Source of the DNA: CAVRZY01 sp963725415
GTDB lineage: Bacteria; Acidobacteriota; Terriglobia; Bryobacterales; Bryobacteraceae
Assembly: GCA_963725415.1 (NCBI GenBank)
Contig: CAVRZY010000214.1
Span: 1 to 6,300 of the forward strand
Direction: 5' to 3'
Length of the DNA: 6,300 nucleotides
The translations under genes were made by a program, and so were the position numbers. This document shows, piece by piece, positions 1 to 5,720 of this stretch. How positions within the stretch are numbered: position 1 is the first letter of the stretch; every line of letters starts with the position of its first letter. A model generated the notes under the pieces. That model saw only the letters and a list, made by a program, of their open reading frames with translations, did not search any database and had not been told where the DNA came from.

Positions 1-29
1 CTGATACTAATTTAACGTCACAGGTAGAG
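1..29 (+). repeat. Left terminal inverted repeat of the IS630 element
   Basis: Positions 1-29 match the reverse complement of 1104-1132 at about 21 of 29 positions. The outer seven bases (ctgatac) and the inner six (gtagag) are identical, and positions 8-11 are mismatched. The transposase stop codon (7-9 on the plus strand) lies inside this repeat. The outer limit is uncertain because the window starts here. Confidence 0.7.
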
Positions 30-591
30 CTTTGATCCAGTCGAAGGAGGTGATCGATTGAACCAGCTTGGGCTGTCGATGCAATTGTCGGAGACCAAGG
101 CAGAGCTGCTCGACCACCTCATCCAGAGAGCGAAACACGCGGTTGCCGAAGTGATTCTCCCGCAGGTGGTCCCAGATGTGTTCCACCGGATTCAACTCCG
201 GGCTGTAGGGCGGCAGCGGGAGCAATTGCATCGAGGGCGGGACTTGCAAATCCAGGGCCGTGTGCCATCCGGCGCCATCCAGCAGCATCACGCAGTAGTC
301 ATTGGGGAACTGGGCCGCCGTGTGGGCCAGGAACAGTGACATGGCCTCGGTATCCACCCAGGGCAGGACCAACGAGCAGAACTGGCCGTCCAGAGGGCTC
401 ACCGCTGCCAGCCCATAAACGAATTGGCGAATGATCTGGTGGCCCACCACCGGCCGCAAGGGCAGGGGCGCCCAACAACGCCGCTGATCGCTGATGCAGC
501 CAAAGCGCGCTTCGTCCTGAAACAGCAGCCGCAGTCGCCTCCCCACGGGCAATCGGCTCAAGAGGGCGGCGAGAACCTGGGGGAGTTTTTT
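7..591 (-). CDS. IS630-family transposase, DDE catalytic frame (orfB, reached by -1 frameshift)
   Basis: This is the catalytic half of the IS630 transposase, a DDE endonuclease with an RNase H fold that cuts the element ends. Counting from the in-frame TTG at 561, the three acidic residues are all present: D16 in LLFQDEARFG, D95 in CVMLLDGAGWH, and E127 in PELNPVEHIW. The frame is open from 591 and closed by a taa at 592-594, so an independent start is unlikely. Its first codons (LPQVLAAL) continue the orfA protein naturally after a -1 shift at the A run. The stop lies in the left inverted repeat. The enzyme is probably active if frameshifting works. The alternative is a single-base sequencing or mutational change in the homopolymer. 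Confidence 0.85.
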   Translation of the reverse strand, partial: KKLPQVLAALLSRLPVGRRLRLLFQDEARFGCISDQRRCWAPLPLRPVVGHQIIRQFVYGLAAVSPLDGQFCSLVLPWVDTEAMSLFLAHTAAQFPNDYCVMLLDGAGWHTALDLQVPPSMQLLPLPPYSPELNPVEHIWDHLRENHFGNRVFRSLDEVVEQLCLGLRQLHRQPKLVQSITSFDWIKALPVTLN

Positions 592-1094
592 TTAAATCGC
601 TGTTGGGCCCGCTGGCGGGCCTGCGGGTGTCGGGGGCGCGGCCCCAGTTTGCGCCAGCCGTGTCGGTGCAGCAGGCGGTAGACATAGCCCAGAGACACCT
701 CTCGGCCGGCGGCTTTCACCAACTGGGCATGCAGTTGCTTGGCGGTGACAATCTCCCCCGCCAGGGCCCGCCTTTGCACCTGCCGGAGGAAGGCTTCTTC
801 CTTCCCCACCGACAGGTAGGCCCAGCGCCGCCCCCCGCGTCCCTGCCGCTCGAGGCCTTCCGGACCTTGCCGGTTGTACTGAGAGATCCACAGCCAGATG
901 GCCTGCTTGGAGACACACAGCCAATCGGCGATCTGCCGCGCGGCGAACTCTCCCAGGTGAGTGAGCCAGATGGCCACGCGTTTCTGATAGCTGGGCTTGT
1001 CCGGGGCTTCGCGCACCCAGACCTGCATCTCTTCGGTGGAGAGCCAAGGTGTAATAAAGGCCGGTGGTCGCATGGGAAAGACACCTGCCCCCAT
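558..1094 (-). CDS. IS630-family transposase, N-terminal DNA-binding frame (orfA)
   Basis: This 178-residue product is the DNA-binding half of an IS630 transposase. A first helix-turn-helix lies at about residues 49-75 (AARQIADWLCVSKQAIWLWI). A second, winged one lies at about 113-148 (TAKQLHAQL to LLHRHGWRK), followed by the basic linker RPRHPQARQRAQQRFKKN that precedes the DDE domain in this family. The frame ends soon after the 8-A run at 586-593. A -1 shift there joins it to the catalytic frame and gives a protein of about 362 residues, the normal family size. The ATG at 1094 is used; an internal ATG at 1073 is the alternative. No strong ribosome binding site is visible. The start lies six bases after the stop codon of the kinase gene. 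Confidence 0.85.
   Translation of the reverse strand: MGAGVFPMRPPAFITPWLSTEEMQVWVREAPDKPSYQKRVAIWLTHLGEFAARQIADWLCVSKQAIWLWISQYNRQGPEGLERQGRGGRRWAYLSVGKEEAFLRQVQRRALAGEIVTAKQLHAQLVKAAGREVSLGYVYRLLHRHGWRKLGPRPRHPQARQRAQQRFKKNSPRFSPPS
585..591 (-). promoter_or_regulatory. Probable -1 ribosomal frameshift site (A AAA AAC)
   Basis: On the minus strand, codons ttt aaa aaa aac end orfA's conserved FKKN. The heptamer A AAA AAC sits exactly in the register needed for a -1 slip into the catalytic frame. It is part of a run of eight A (plus-strand T at 586-593). A weak 6-bp pairing (580-585 with 539-544) could form just downstream but overlaps the heptamer, so its role is doubtful. Programmed -1 shifting is known in part of the IS630 family; its use here is inferred. 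Confidence 0.6.
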
Positions 1095-1100
1095 TATCCA

Positions 1101-2405
1101 TTACTCTACGTTTGATGTCAAGCCGGTATCAGAAGTCAGAAGGCGAGTTTCCGACTTGTGGACCCTGCAAGGGAACTTGAGGAAAACAGTCGTGCCTTTG
1201 CCTGGGGTGCTGCGCAGGCTGATTTCGCCGCGGTGGCGCTCGACGATGGCGTAGCTGACCGACAAGCCCAGTCCGGTTCCTTCGGGCTTGGTGGTGAAGA
1301 AGGGATCGAAGATGCAGTCCATCGCTTCGTCGGGGATGCCGCAGCCGGTGTCGGTGATGGAGACGCGCACGGCGCCGGGGACTGGCTCGGCTTCCAGGGG
1401 GGCGGACTCGATTTGCAGCTCGCCTCCCTGGGGCATGGCTTGGAGGCTGTTCATCAACAGGTTCAGGAAGAGCTGTTTCAACTGCGCCTCGTCGCCGGGA
1501 ATGTTGGGGAGCGCGGCCAGGTTGTGGACGATGCGAACGTTGTGGAGCCGGGCCTGGGGCGCCATGAGGCTAAGGGAAAACTCGATGACCGCGTTGAGCT
1601 GAACGGGCTCCAGGCGGAACTCGGAGGGCCGAGCGAAGGACAGCAACTGGGTGATGATCTGGTTGATGCGATCGACCTCGCCGAGCACCCCTTCGAGCAG
1701 CTCGCGGCGCGCGGGATCGCCCTGAAAGTCGCGGGCCAGGAGCTGCATGGTGCTGCGGATAGCGGTAAGAGGGTTGCGGATTTCGTGCGCCACCCCGGAG
1801 GCCAGTTGGCCGGCGGTGGCCAGGCGTTCGGCGCGGTACATGCGGCGCAGGCGGTCGGTCTGCTGGCGATAGAGCAGAGCGTTTTCCAGAGCTAGGGCGG
1901 CCTGGGAGGTCAGGGCCGAGAGCAGGGTGCGGTCTCGTTCAGTGAACTCCCGCCGGCGCGTGGGACCCAGCAGCAGCAAACCGATGATGCGGTTCATCGA
2001 GACCAGGGGTACGCAGAACTTGACGCCCAGGCGGAGGAGAGTCTCCTGCTCGGGTGGACTGAGGAAGTGGAAGATCCCGCTGTCGGGCTGGACCTCGAGG
2101 GAAGTCTCATTGACCCGCAGCCAGGCGATCAGATGATCGGAGGGCGAAAAGCGCAGCCCGGAAACAGATTCCTGGAGGAAGCCACGGCTGGCGACGGGCT
2201 GGAAGAGGTTCAGGTCGGCATCCAGCAACAGGAGCGCCAGGCTTTCGAAGTCGAACAGTTCCTGAAGCCCGCGGATCACGCTGGTGTGGAGAGACTCGGG
2301 GTGGACCACCAGCTCGAGGGTGTGCTGGAACTCCTCCAGAACCCGCTCGCGGGGCACATCGGCCCGGCGGGCCCGCCAGGGTAAAAGATCAAGCGCCTTG
2401 AGCAC
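1101..2405 (-). CDS. GAF-domain sensor histidine kinase, C-terminus modified by IS630
   Basis: This is a soluble sensor kinase of about 434 residues with no membrane segment. A GAF domain covers about residues 30-180 and is followed by a helical linker. The H-box is SGVAHEIRNPL with the phosphorylated histidine at 207. The ATPase domain has its N-box around N319, DTGCG at 352-356, FDPFFTTK at 366-373 and GTGLGL at 376-381. All catalytic boxes are intact. The GTG at 2405 is chosen because aagga lies eight bases upstream. An in-frame ATG at 2462 would add 19 residues, but those codons have lower third-position GC and coincide with a 13-bp hairpin. Longer extensions run into the archaemetzincin gene. 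The last eight codons and the taa come from the IS630 inverted repeat, beyond the kinase fold, so function is probably kept. The partner is presumably the NtrC-type regulator of the same operon. Confidence 0.85.
   Translation of the reverse strand: MLKALDLLPWRARRADVPRERVLEEFQHTLELVVHPESLHTSVIRGLQELFDFESLALLLLDADLNLFQPVASRGFLQESVSGLRFSPSDHLIAWLRVNETSLEVQPDSGIFHFLSPPEQETLLRLGVKFCVPLVSMNRIIGLLLLGPTRRREFTERDRTLLSALTSQAALALENALLYRQQTDRLRRMYRAERLATAGQLASGVAHEIRNPLTAIRSTMQLLARDFQGDPARRELLEGVLGEVDRINQIITQLLSFARPSEFRLEPVQLNAVIEFSLSLMAPQARLHNVRIVHNLAALPNIPGDEAQLKQLFLNLLMNSLQAMPQGGELQIESAPLEAEPVPGAVRVSITDTGCGIPDEAMDCIFDPFFTTKPEGTGLGLSVSYAIVERHRGEISLRSTPGKGTTVFLKFPCRVHKSETRLLTSDTGLTSNVE
1104..1132 (-). 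repeat. Right terminal inverted repeat of the IS630 element
   Basis: This is the partner of the repeat at 1-29, with about 21 of 29 positions complementary. Read on the minus strand it begins ctgatac and ends gtagag. It is translated as the C-terminal residues TGLTSNVE of the GAF histidine kinase, and the taa stop at 1101-1103 follows it directly. Confidence 0.7.
1133..1157 (-). other. Small stem-loop at the kinase 3' end, abutting the IS630 end
   Basis: On the minus strand aagtcggaa (1157-1149) pairs with ttctgactt (1141-1133) over nine positions, with one G-U pair and a 7-base loop. The structure ends exactly where the IS630 repeat begins. It could be a remnant of the operon's original terminator whose U-tract was displaced, but it is now coding and may be chance. 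Confidence 0.3.
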
Positions 2406-2415
2406 CTGGAGGTTC

Positions 2416-2456
2416 CTTGTAGCTTGCGGTTGGTGACATGTGGCGCAAGCTCCAAG
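2416..2456 (-). promoter_or_regulatory. 13-bp stem-loop in the archaemetzincin-kinase intergenic gap
   Basis: The arms 2416-2428 and 2444-2456 are complementary at 12 of 13 positions around a 15-base loop. On the transcript the 5' arm reads cttggagcttgcg and the 3' arm cgcaagctacaag. The 3' arm runs directly into the aagga ribosome binding site of the GAF kinase. No U-tract follows, so a simple intrinsic terminator is unlikely. A processing, stability or translation-control element is possible (inference). The rest of the 2406-2509 gap shows nothing recognisable. Confidence 0.55.
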
Positions 2457-2509
2457 GCGCATTGTAGCGTACTGGCCCGGATTTCTCACCAGCGGAGCGG
2501 GAGGCAGGT

Positions 2510-3022
2510 TCAGGCGGGCGGATGGCTGTCGAGCCAGTGGCGGCAGTCGGAGCAGTAGCTGGCGTCCTTGCTGTCCACCTGCTCGACCGAATGGGCCGGG
2601 CTCATCACGCAGGTGGCATCGCGGCAGTGCGCCAACCCGCGGGCGTGACCCAGTTCGTGCCACAGCTCTCGCAGGGCGCGGTCCAGCAGCAGGGCGGCGT
2701 CCGGGGGCATTCCGTAGAACTCTTGCCGCAGCCGGTGAATGGAAAAGATGGCGGCGCGGCCCGGCATCTCGGCCTCACCGAAGACGAAGGTCAGCACCGG
2801 AATGAAGAGGTCGCAGGCGGTGACACCCACCACGGCCCCTGGGTACTGCGCTTTGAGTTCCGCCAGCAGGCGGGTGGAATCGTACTGGCCCCGGGCCGGA
2901 TTCCAGGCCACGTCGGGATCCACCCGGGAGGGGCCGACGGGAATGTTGGTACGCAACGCCAGCTCCTCGAGAAGCTGCTCGGGGAAGTCGCCGATGGGAA
3001 CGAGGATCACACGCGGGTCCAC
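2510..3022 (-). CDS. amzA: Archaemetzincin (archaelysin-family zinc metalloprotease)
   Basis: This 170-residue product belongs to the archaemetzincin family of small, probably cytoplasmic metallopeptidases. The signature is clear: HELGH at 122-126, G129, a third zinc-ligand-type H132 followed by C133, then C138, the Met-turn-type M140, and C157-x-x-C160. Known members bind a catalytic zinc through the HExxH motif and a structural zinc through the four cysteines. The spacing from M140 to C157 is 16 residues, one less than the 17 of the published motif. The central GVTACDLFIPVLTFVFGEAE stretch is also family-typical. No signal peptide is seen. The GTG at 3022 is chosen, 13 bases after the regulator's stop; a second GTG lies four codons in. 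No strong ribosome binding site is visible, so translational coupling to the regulator is likely. The physiological substrate is unknown for the family. Confidence 0.88.
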   Translation of the reverse strand: MDPRVILVPIGDFPEQLLEELALRTNIPVGPSRVDPDVAWNPARGQYDSTRLLAELKAQYPGAVVGVTACDLFIPVLTFVFGEAEMPGRAAIFSIHRLRQEFYGMPPDAALLLDRALRELWHELGHARGLAHCRDATCVMSPAHSVEQVDSKDASYCSDCRHWLDSHPPA

Positions 3023-3035
3023 GGTCGCGGTGGTC

Positions 3036-4394
3036 TCACGAGCGCGAAGCTCTGGCCGGCGGCTTGAGGTTGTAGCGCCGGATCTTGTGGTACAGAGTCA
3101 CGCGGTCGATGCCCAAGGCCTTGGCGGCCTGGGTCTGATTCCAAGTGAATTCCTCCAGCACGCGGATGATGTGACGGCACTCGATAGTTTCCAGGCTCAG
3201 GTCATCGGTACCCTCTTGGGGCCTGGAGACCGCCAGGTCCTGGATCCGGACCAGCGGTTCTCGCCCCACCACCACGGCCCGCTCGATGACGTTCTCGAGT
3301 TCCCGCACGTTGCCCGGCCAGTGATGGGAGATCAACAGGTCCAGCGCGGCGCGATCCAGGCCCGTGAACTTGCGGTTCATCTGGGTGCTGTACTTGTCCA
3401 GGAAGTAGGTGGCCAGCAGGGGCACGTCTCCGTAGCGCTCTCGGAGCGGGGGCAGGTGAATAGCGAACACGTTGAGGCGATAATAGAGGTCGCTGCGGAA
3501 ACGCCCCTCCTTGACCAGCTCGGCCAGGTTGTGGTTGGTGGCCGCGATCACGCGGAAGTCCACACGGATGGACTGGGTCCCGCCCACCCGCACGATTTCC
3601 CGCTCCTGGAGCACGCGCAGCAGATCGGTCTGCGTCTTCAGGCTGATGTCGGCGATCTCGTCCAGGAAGACCGTGCCGCCCATGGCGGCTTCGAACTTGC
3701 CCTTCTTGCGGTACTGGGCGCCGGTGAAGGCGCCTTTCTCGTGGCCGAACAGCTCGCTCTCGATGAGCGTCTCGGTGAGGGCGCCGCAGTGCACTACCAC
3801 CATGGGGTTGTAGCGGCGGGGGCTGAGGCGGTGGATGGCCCGCGCCACCAGCTCCTTGCCGGTTCCGCTTTCGCCTTCAATCAGCACCGTGGAATCCACG
3901 CCCGCCACGGTCTCGATCTGCTCGCGCACCCGGCGCATGGCTTCGCTCTGGCCAATCAACTCGGTGAGGGTGTGGTTCTCGACGAGCTGCTGGCGCAGCA
4001 TGCGGTTCTCGCGCTTCAGCTTGTGCTGCTCCAGCGCGTTGCGGACCACCACCGAGAGGTCGTCCGGGTCGAAGGGCTTGGTGATGTAGTCGAAGGCCCC
4101 GTGCTTGAGGGCCCGCACCGCGGTTTCCACCGAGGCGTAACCGGTCATCACGATCACGCCGGCGTCGAGCTGCTCGGCCTTGATCTTCTCCAGCAGCTCG
4201 ATGCCGTCCATGCCCGGCATGCGAATGTCGGCTATGACCAGATCGATTTCGCGGGAGGCCAGCTTGGACAGGGCATCGGAAGCGCTCTCGGAAGCCTCCA
4301 CTTCGTAGCCCTCTTCGGTAAACCAGTGGACCAGCGAGTCTCGGACTACCTGCTCGTCATCCACGATCAGAATGGACAGTTTCTCCTGGGACAT
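3036..4394 (-). CDS. Sigma-54-dependent response regulator, NtrC family
   Basis: This 452-residue cytoplasmic activator has the three NtrC-type domains. The receiver domain (about 1-120) has the acidic pair D12-D13, the phosphorylated D56, T84 and K106. The AAA+ domain (about 145-385) has Walker A GESGTGKE at 174-181, GAFTGA at 221-226 for sigma-54 contact, Walker B TVFLDEI at 241-247, and arginines at 300 and 306 in the FRSDLYYRL region. A Fis-type helix-turn-helix lies at about 416-442 (QTQAAKALGIDRVTLYHKI). All key residues are present, so it should be functional. The ATG at 4394 has ggagag just upstream and overlaps the end of the kinase remnant by 38 bases, as expected for cognate partners. 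It should activate sigma-54 promoters after phosphorylation. No convincing -24/-12 site was found in the window, so its targets are unknown. Confidence 0.95.
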   Translation of the reverse strand: MSQEKLSILIVDDEQVVRDSLVHWFTEEGYEVEASESASDALSKLASREIDLVIADIRMPGMDGIELLEKIKAEQLDAGVIVMTGYASVETAVRALKHGAFDYITKPFDPDDLSVVVRNALEQHKLKRENRMLRQQLVENHTLTELIGQSEAMRRVREQIETVAGVDSTVLIEGESGTGKELVARAIHRLSPRRYNPMVVVHCGALTETLIESELFGHEKGAFTGAQYRKKGKFEAAMGGTVFLDEIADISLKTQTDLLRVLQEREIVRVGGTQSIRVDFRVIAATNHNLAELVKEGRFRSDLYYRLNVFAIHLPPLRERYGDVPLLATYFLDKYSTQMNRKFTGLDRAALDLLISHHWPGNVRELENVIERAVVVGREPLVRIQDLAVSRPQEGTDDLSLETIECRHIIRVLEEFTWNQTQAAKALGIDRVTLYHKIRRYNLKPPARASRS

Positions 4395-4926
4395 CCGTAC
4401 TCTCCGTTACTTCGTGCCCGGCGGCGGGCTCACCCGCCGGCAGCAGCACGTGAAAGGTGGTTTCCGCGCCGGTCTCCACTTGTATGTCCCCGCCGTGGCG
4501 CTTGACGATTCCATAGGACACCGCCAGACCCAGCCCCACCCCGGAAGCCACCTGTTTGGTGCTGAAGAAGGGCTCGAAGACGTGGAGCAGGACTTCCTTG
4601 GGAATGGGGGGGCCGTTGTTGGTGATGGAAATGTCGATGCGGCCCTGAGGAGCGCGGGCCGCCCGTAGCCGCAGGATTCCCCCCTTGGCCCCGTCGCCGC
4701 TCATGGCGTCCACCGCGTTCATGATGATGGCGATGAGCACCTGCTGGATCTGTGAAGCGTCACAGTATAGCGGCGGCAGCTCCGCCAGCTCCTTGCTGAG
4801 GGAGATGGAGTTCATCTGCAACTTGTGCTGGACCACAGCCAGGGTGCGGTCCACGATGGTTTTGACCTCGGCGAGCGCCATTTCGGTGTGGTGCTTGCGC
4901 GCGAACACCAGAAGGTTATTGACAAT
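4357..4926 (-). pseudogene. NtrB-like histidine kinase, 5'-truncated remnant
   Basis: Only the end of the dimerisation domain (IVNNLLVFARKHH) and the ATPase domain of a histidine kinase remain. The N-box is around IIMNAVDAM, the F-box is FEPFFSTK, and the G2 box is GVGLGL. The G1 box reads NNGPP rather than the usual DxGxG, a variant seen in some kinases. The sensor region and the phospho-accepting histidine are gone. Recognisable kinase sequence stops at about 4926, and in-frame codons further upstream come from the IS1380-like repeat up to a stop at 4978-4980. Translation could begin at a GTG at 4908 and give about 183 residues, but such a protein could not autophosphorylate. It overlaps the regulator start by 38 bases and was presumably that regulator's cognate kinase. 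Confidence 0.85.
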
Positions 4927-4982
4927 CGGCCAGGTCGGCGTTGAGAGGAAGCGCAGGCGGGGGTGGTCGGGTGCGTATCATG

Positions 4983-5014
4983 GGGTGAAAGGCAGGGGCG
5001 GCAGGTTTTCACCC
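4983..5014 (+). promoter_or_regulatory. Leader hairpin upstream of IS1380-type transposase, copy 1
   Basis: gggtgaaa (4983-4990) and tttcaccc (5007-5014) are exact reverse complements around a 16-base loop. The 3' arm ends one base before the ribosome binding site gggaggt (5015-5021) of the transposase start at 5025. The structure is unchanged in copy 2 (5679-5710). It may limit transposase translation, as leader hairpins do in some other insertion sequences; that is inference. Confidence 0.5.
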
Positions 5015-5024
5015 GGGAGGTGCG

Positions 5025-5612
5025 ATGGGAGCGCGGCGAAGCGGCGGGGGCGAGCCGGGGTTGCTGCCGTTCGTTTACGAGGAGGTGCGCGGGCGGGCGG
5101 CGGTGACGAGCTATGCGGGGCTGGCGCTGGTGGCGGAGGCGTACCGGGCGTGCGGGGCGGCGGCGGCGGTGGGCCAAGCGGTGCGGACGCGCACGCCGGT
5201 GCGAGCACGCGGGCTGAGCGACGTTGAACTCGTGGAGAGCTTCGCGCTGCTGTTGGCGGCCGGCGGGGAGTGCAACGACGATTTCGACACGTTGCGCGCA
5301 GACGCGGGGGTGGCGACGATGGTAGGCCATGCGTTGCCGTCGGCGTCGCGGGCGAAGGAGTTTCTCTACGCCTTCCACGACGATGCCCAGGACGCGGCGG
5401 TGGCGGCGCGGCGGTGCCAGCAGCCGTCGTTCGTGCCGCCGGAGACGACGCCGTTGGCGGCGCTGCACGAGACGCTGCGGGCGACGGCGCGGGCGGCGCA
5501 GGCGTATCATGAGGAATGGCGCGCGACGTTGGACCTGGACGCGACCATCATCGTCAGCGACAAGCGCGAGGCGGCGACCACCTATACCGGGGAGCGCGGC
5601 TACCAGCCGTGA
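5025..5612 (+). pseudogene. IS1380-family transposase, N-terminal half (copy 1)
   Basis: This reading frame of 195 codons has a good ribosome binding site (gggaggt, three bases before the ATG). It carries features I recognise from IS1380-family transposases: VTSYAGLALVAEAYRACG at about 28-45, GLSDVELVESFALLLAAGG at about 63-81, GHALPS with KEFLYAFHDD at about 101-120, and ATLDLDATII followed by KREA and GERGYQP at about 167-195. The aspartate in LDLDAT (about D172) should be the first catalytic residue. The rest of the DDE domain is missing. The frame stops at tga (5610-5612) right after GYQP. The bases gtgatcgtc there, read as VIV after a one-base shift, suggest a frameshift just before the true break at about 5619. 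It cannot be an active transposase by itself. Confidence 0.8.
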
Positions 5613-5619
5613 TCGTCAG

Positions 5620-5634
5620 ATAAGAGGAGGCTGT
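5620..5634. other. Junction between the two IS1380-type copies
   Basis: Fifteen bases (agataagaggaggct plus neighbours) lie between the point where copy 1 loses IS1380 coding similarity and the start of copy 2. They match neither the copy's own left flank nor the kinase remnant. They may be host target sequence or rearranged element sequence. Confidence 0.4.
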
Positions 5635-5678
5635 CGTTGAGAGGAAGCGCAGGCGGGGGTGGTGGGGTGCGTATCATG

Positions 5679-5710
5679 GGGTGAAAGGCAGGGGCGGCAG
5701 GTTTTCACCC
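5679..5710 (+). promoter_or_regulatory. Leader hairpin upstream of IS1380-type transposase, copy 2
   Basis: This is identical to the copy 1 hairpin: an 8-bp stem with a 16-base loop, followed directly by the gggaggt ribosome binding site and the ATG at 5721. Confidence 0.5.
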
Positions 5711-5720
5711 GGGAGGTGCG

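Larger units (their letters stand above)
1..1132 (-). mobile_element. IS630-family insertion sequence, apparently complete
   Basis: This element of about 1.13 kb has a two-frame IS630-type transposase on the minus strand, bounded by imperfect inverted repeats at 1-29 and 1104-1132. The size matches the usual 1.0-1.2 kb of the family. IS630 elements normally insert at TA and duplicate it. That duplication cannot be tested here because position 1 is the window edge, and the left repeat could extend outside. On the right the element lies at the 3' end of the GAF histidine kinase gene and supplies that gene's last codons. Family assignment rests on the DDE motifs and the double helix-turn-helix N-terminus. 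No group or named element is assigned. Confidence 0.85.
4939..5619 (+). mobile_element. IS1380-family element, copy 1, 5' part only
   Basis: This is the 5' part of an IS1380-type element: leader, hairpin, ribosome binding site and N-terminal half of the transposase. It shares near-identical sequence with 5635-6300 from cgttgagagg onward. Homology to the expected protein stops just after GYQP. About 15 unrelated bases (5620-5634) then separate it from the second copy. The left end is set by where the two copies begin to agree; the true terminal repeat could start a few bases earlier, in 4927-4938, between it and the kinase remnant. No right end is present. Confidence 0.7.

Noticed and set aside
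539..585. Frameshift-stimulating stem downstream of the IS630 slippery site
   Set aside because: The 6-bp pairing has a loop of 34 bases and overlaps the heptamer itself, so it is too weak to list as a feature.
2406..2462. CxxCH (CATCH) haem-binding-like motif at the possible N-terminus of the GAF kinase
   Set aside because: It exists only if translation starts at 2462. Those codons overlap the 13-bp hairpin and have atypical third bases, and a soluble kinase without a signal peptide would not carry covalent c-type haem.
2406..2509. Sigma-54 -24/-12 promoter in the gap before the GAF kinase
   Set aside because: Reading by eye, no GG and GC pair with the required spacing and flanking consensus was found.
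2463..2663. Further N-terminal extension of the GAF kinase up to 2663
   Set aside because: It overlaps the archaemetzincin coding region, including the zinc-binding cysteines, and reads as a frame-shifted shadow of it.
2739..4505. Long plus-strand open frame (588 codons) opposite the NtrC-type regulator
   Set aside because: It is antisense to a regulator with every family motif intact, has no recognisable domain, and is of the kind high-GC codon bias creates on the opposite strand.
4812..5510. Minus-strand arginine-rich open frames across the IS1380-type copies (also 5616-6278)
   Set aside because: They are low-complexity Arg/Pro/Ala translations opposite recognisable transposase sequence, and they repeat only because the underlying DNA is duplicated.
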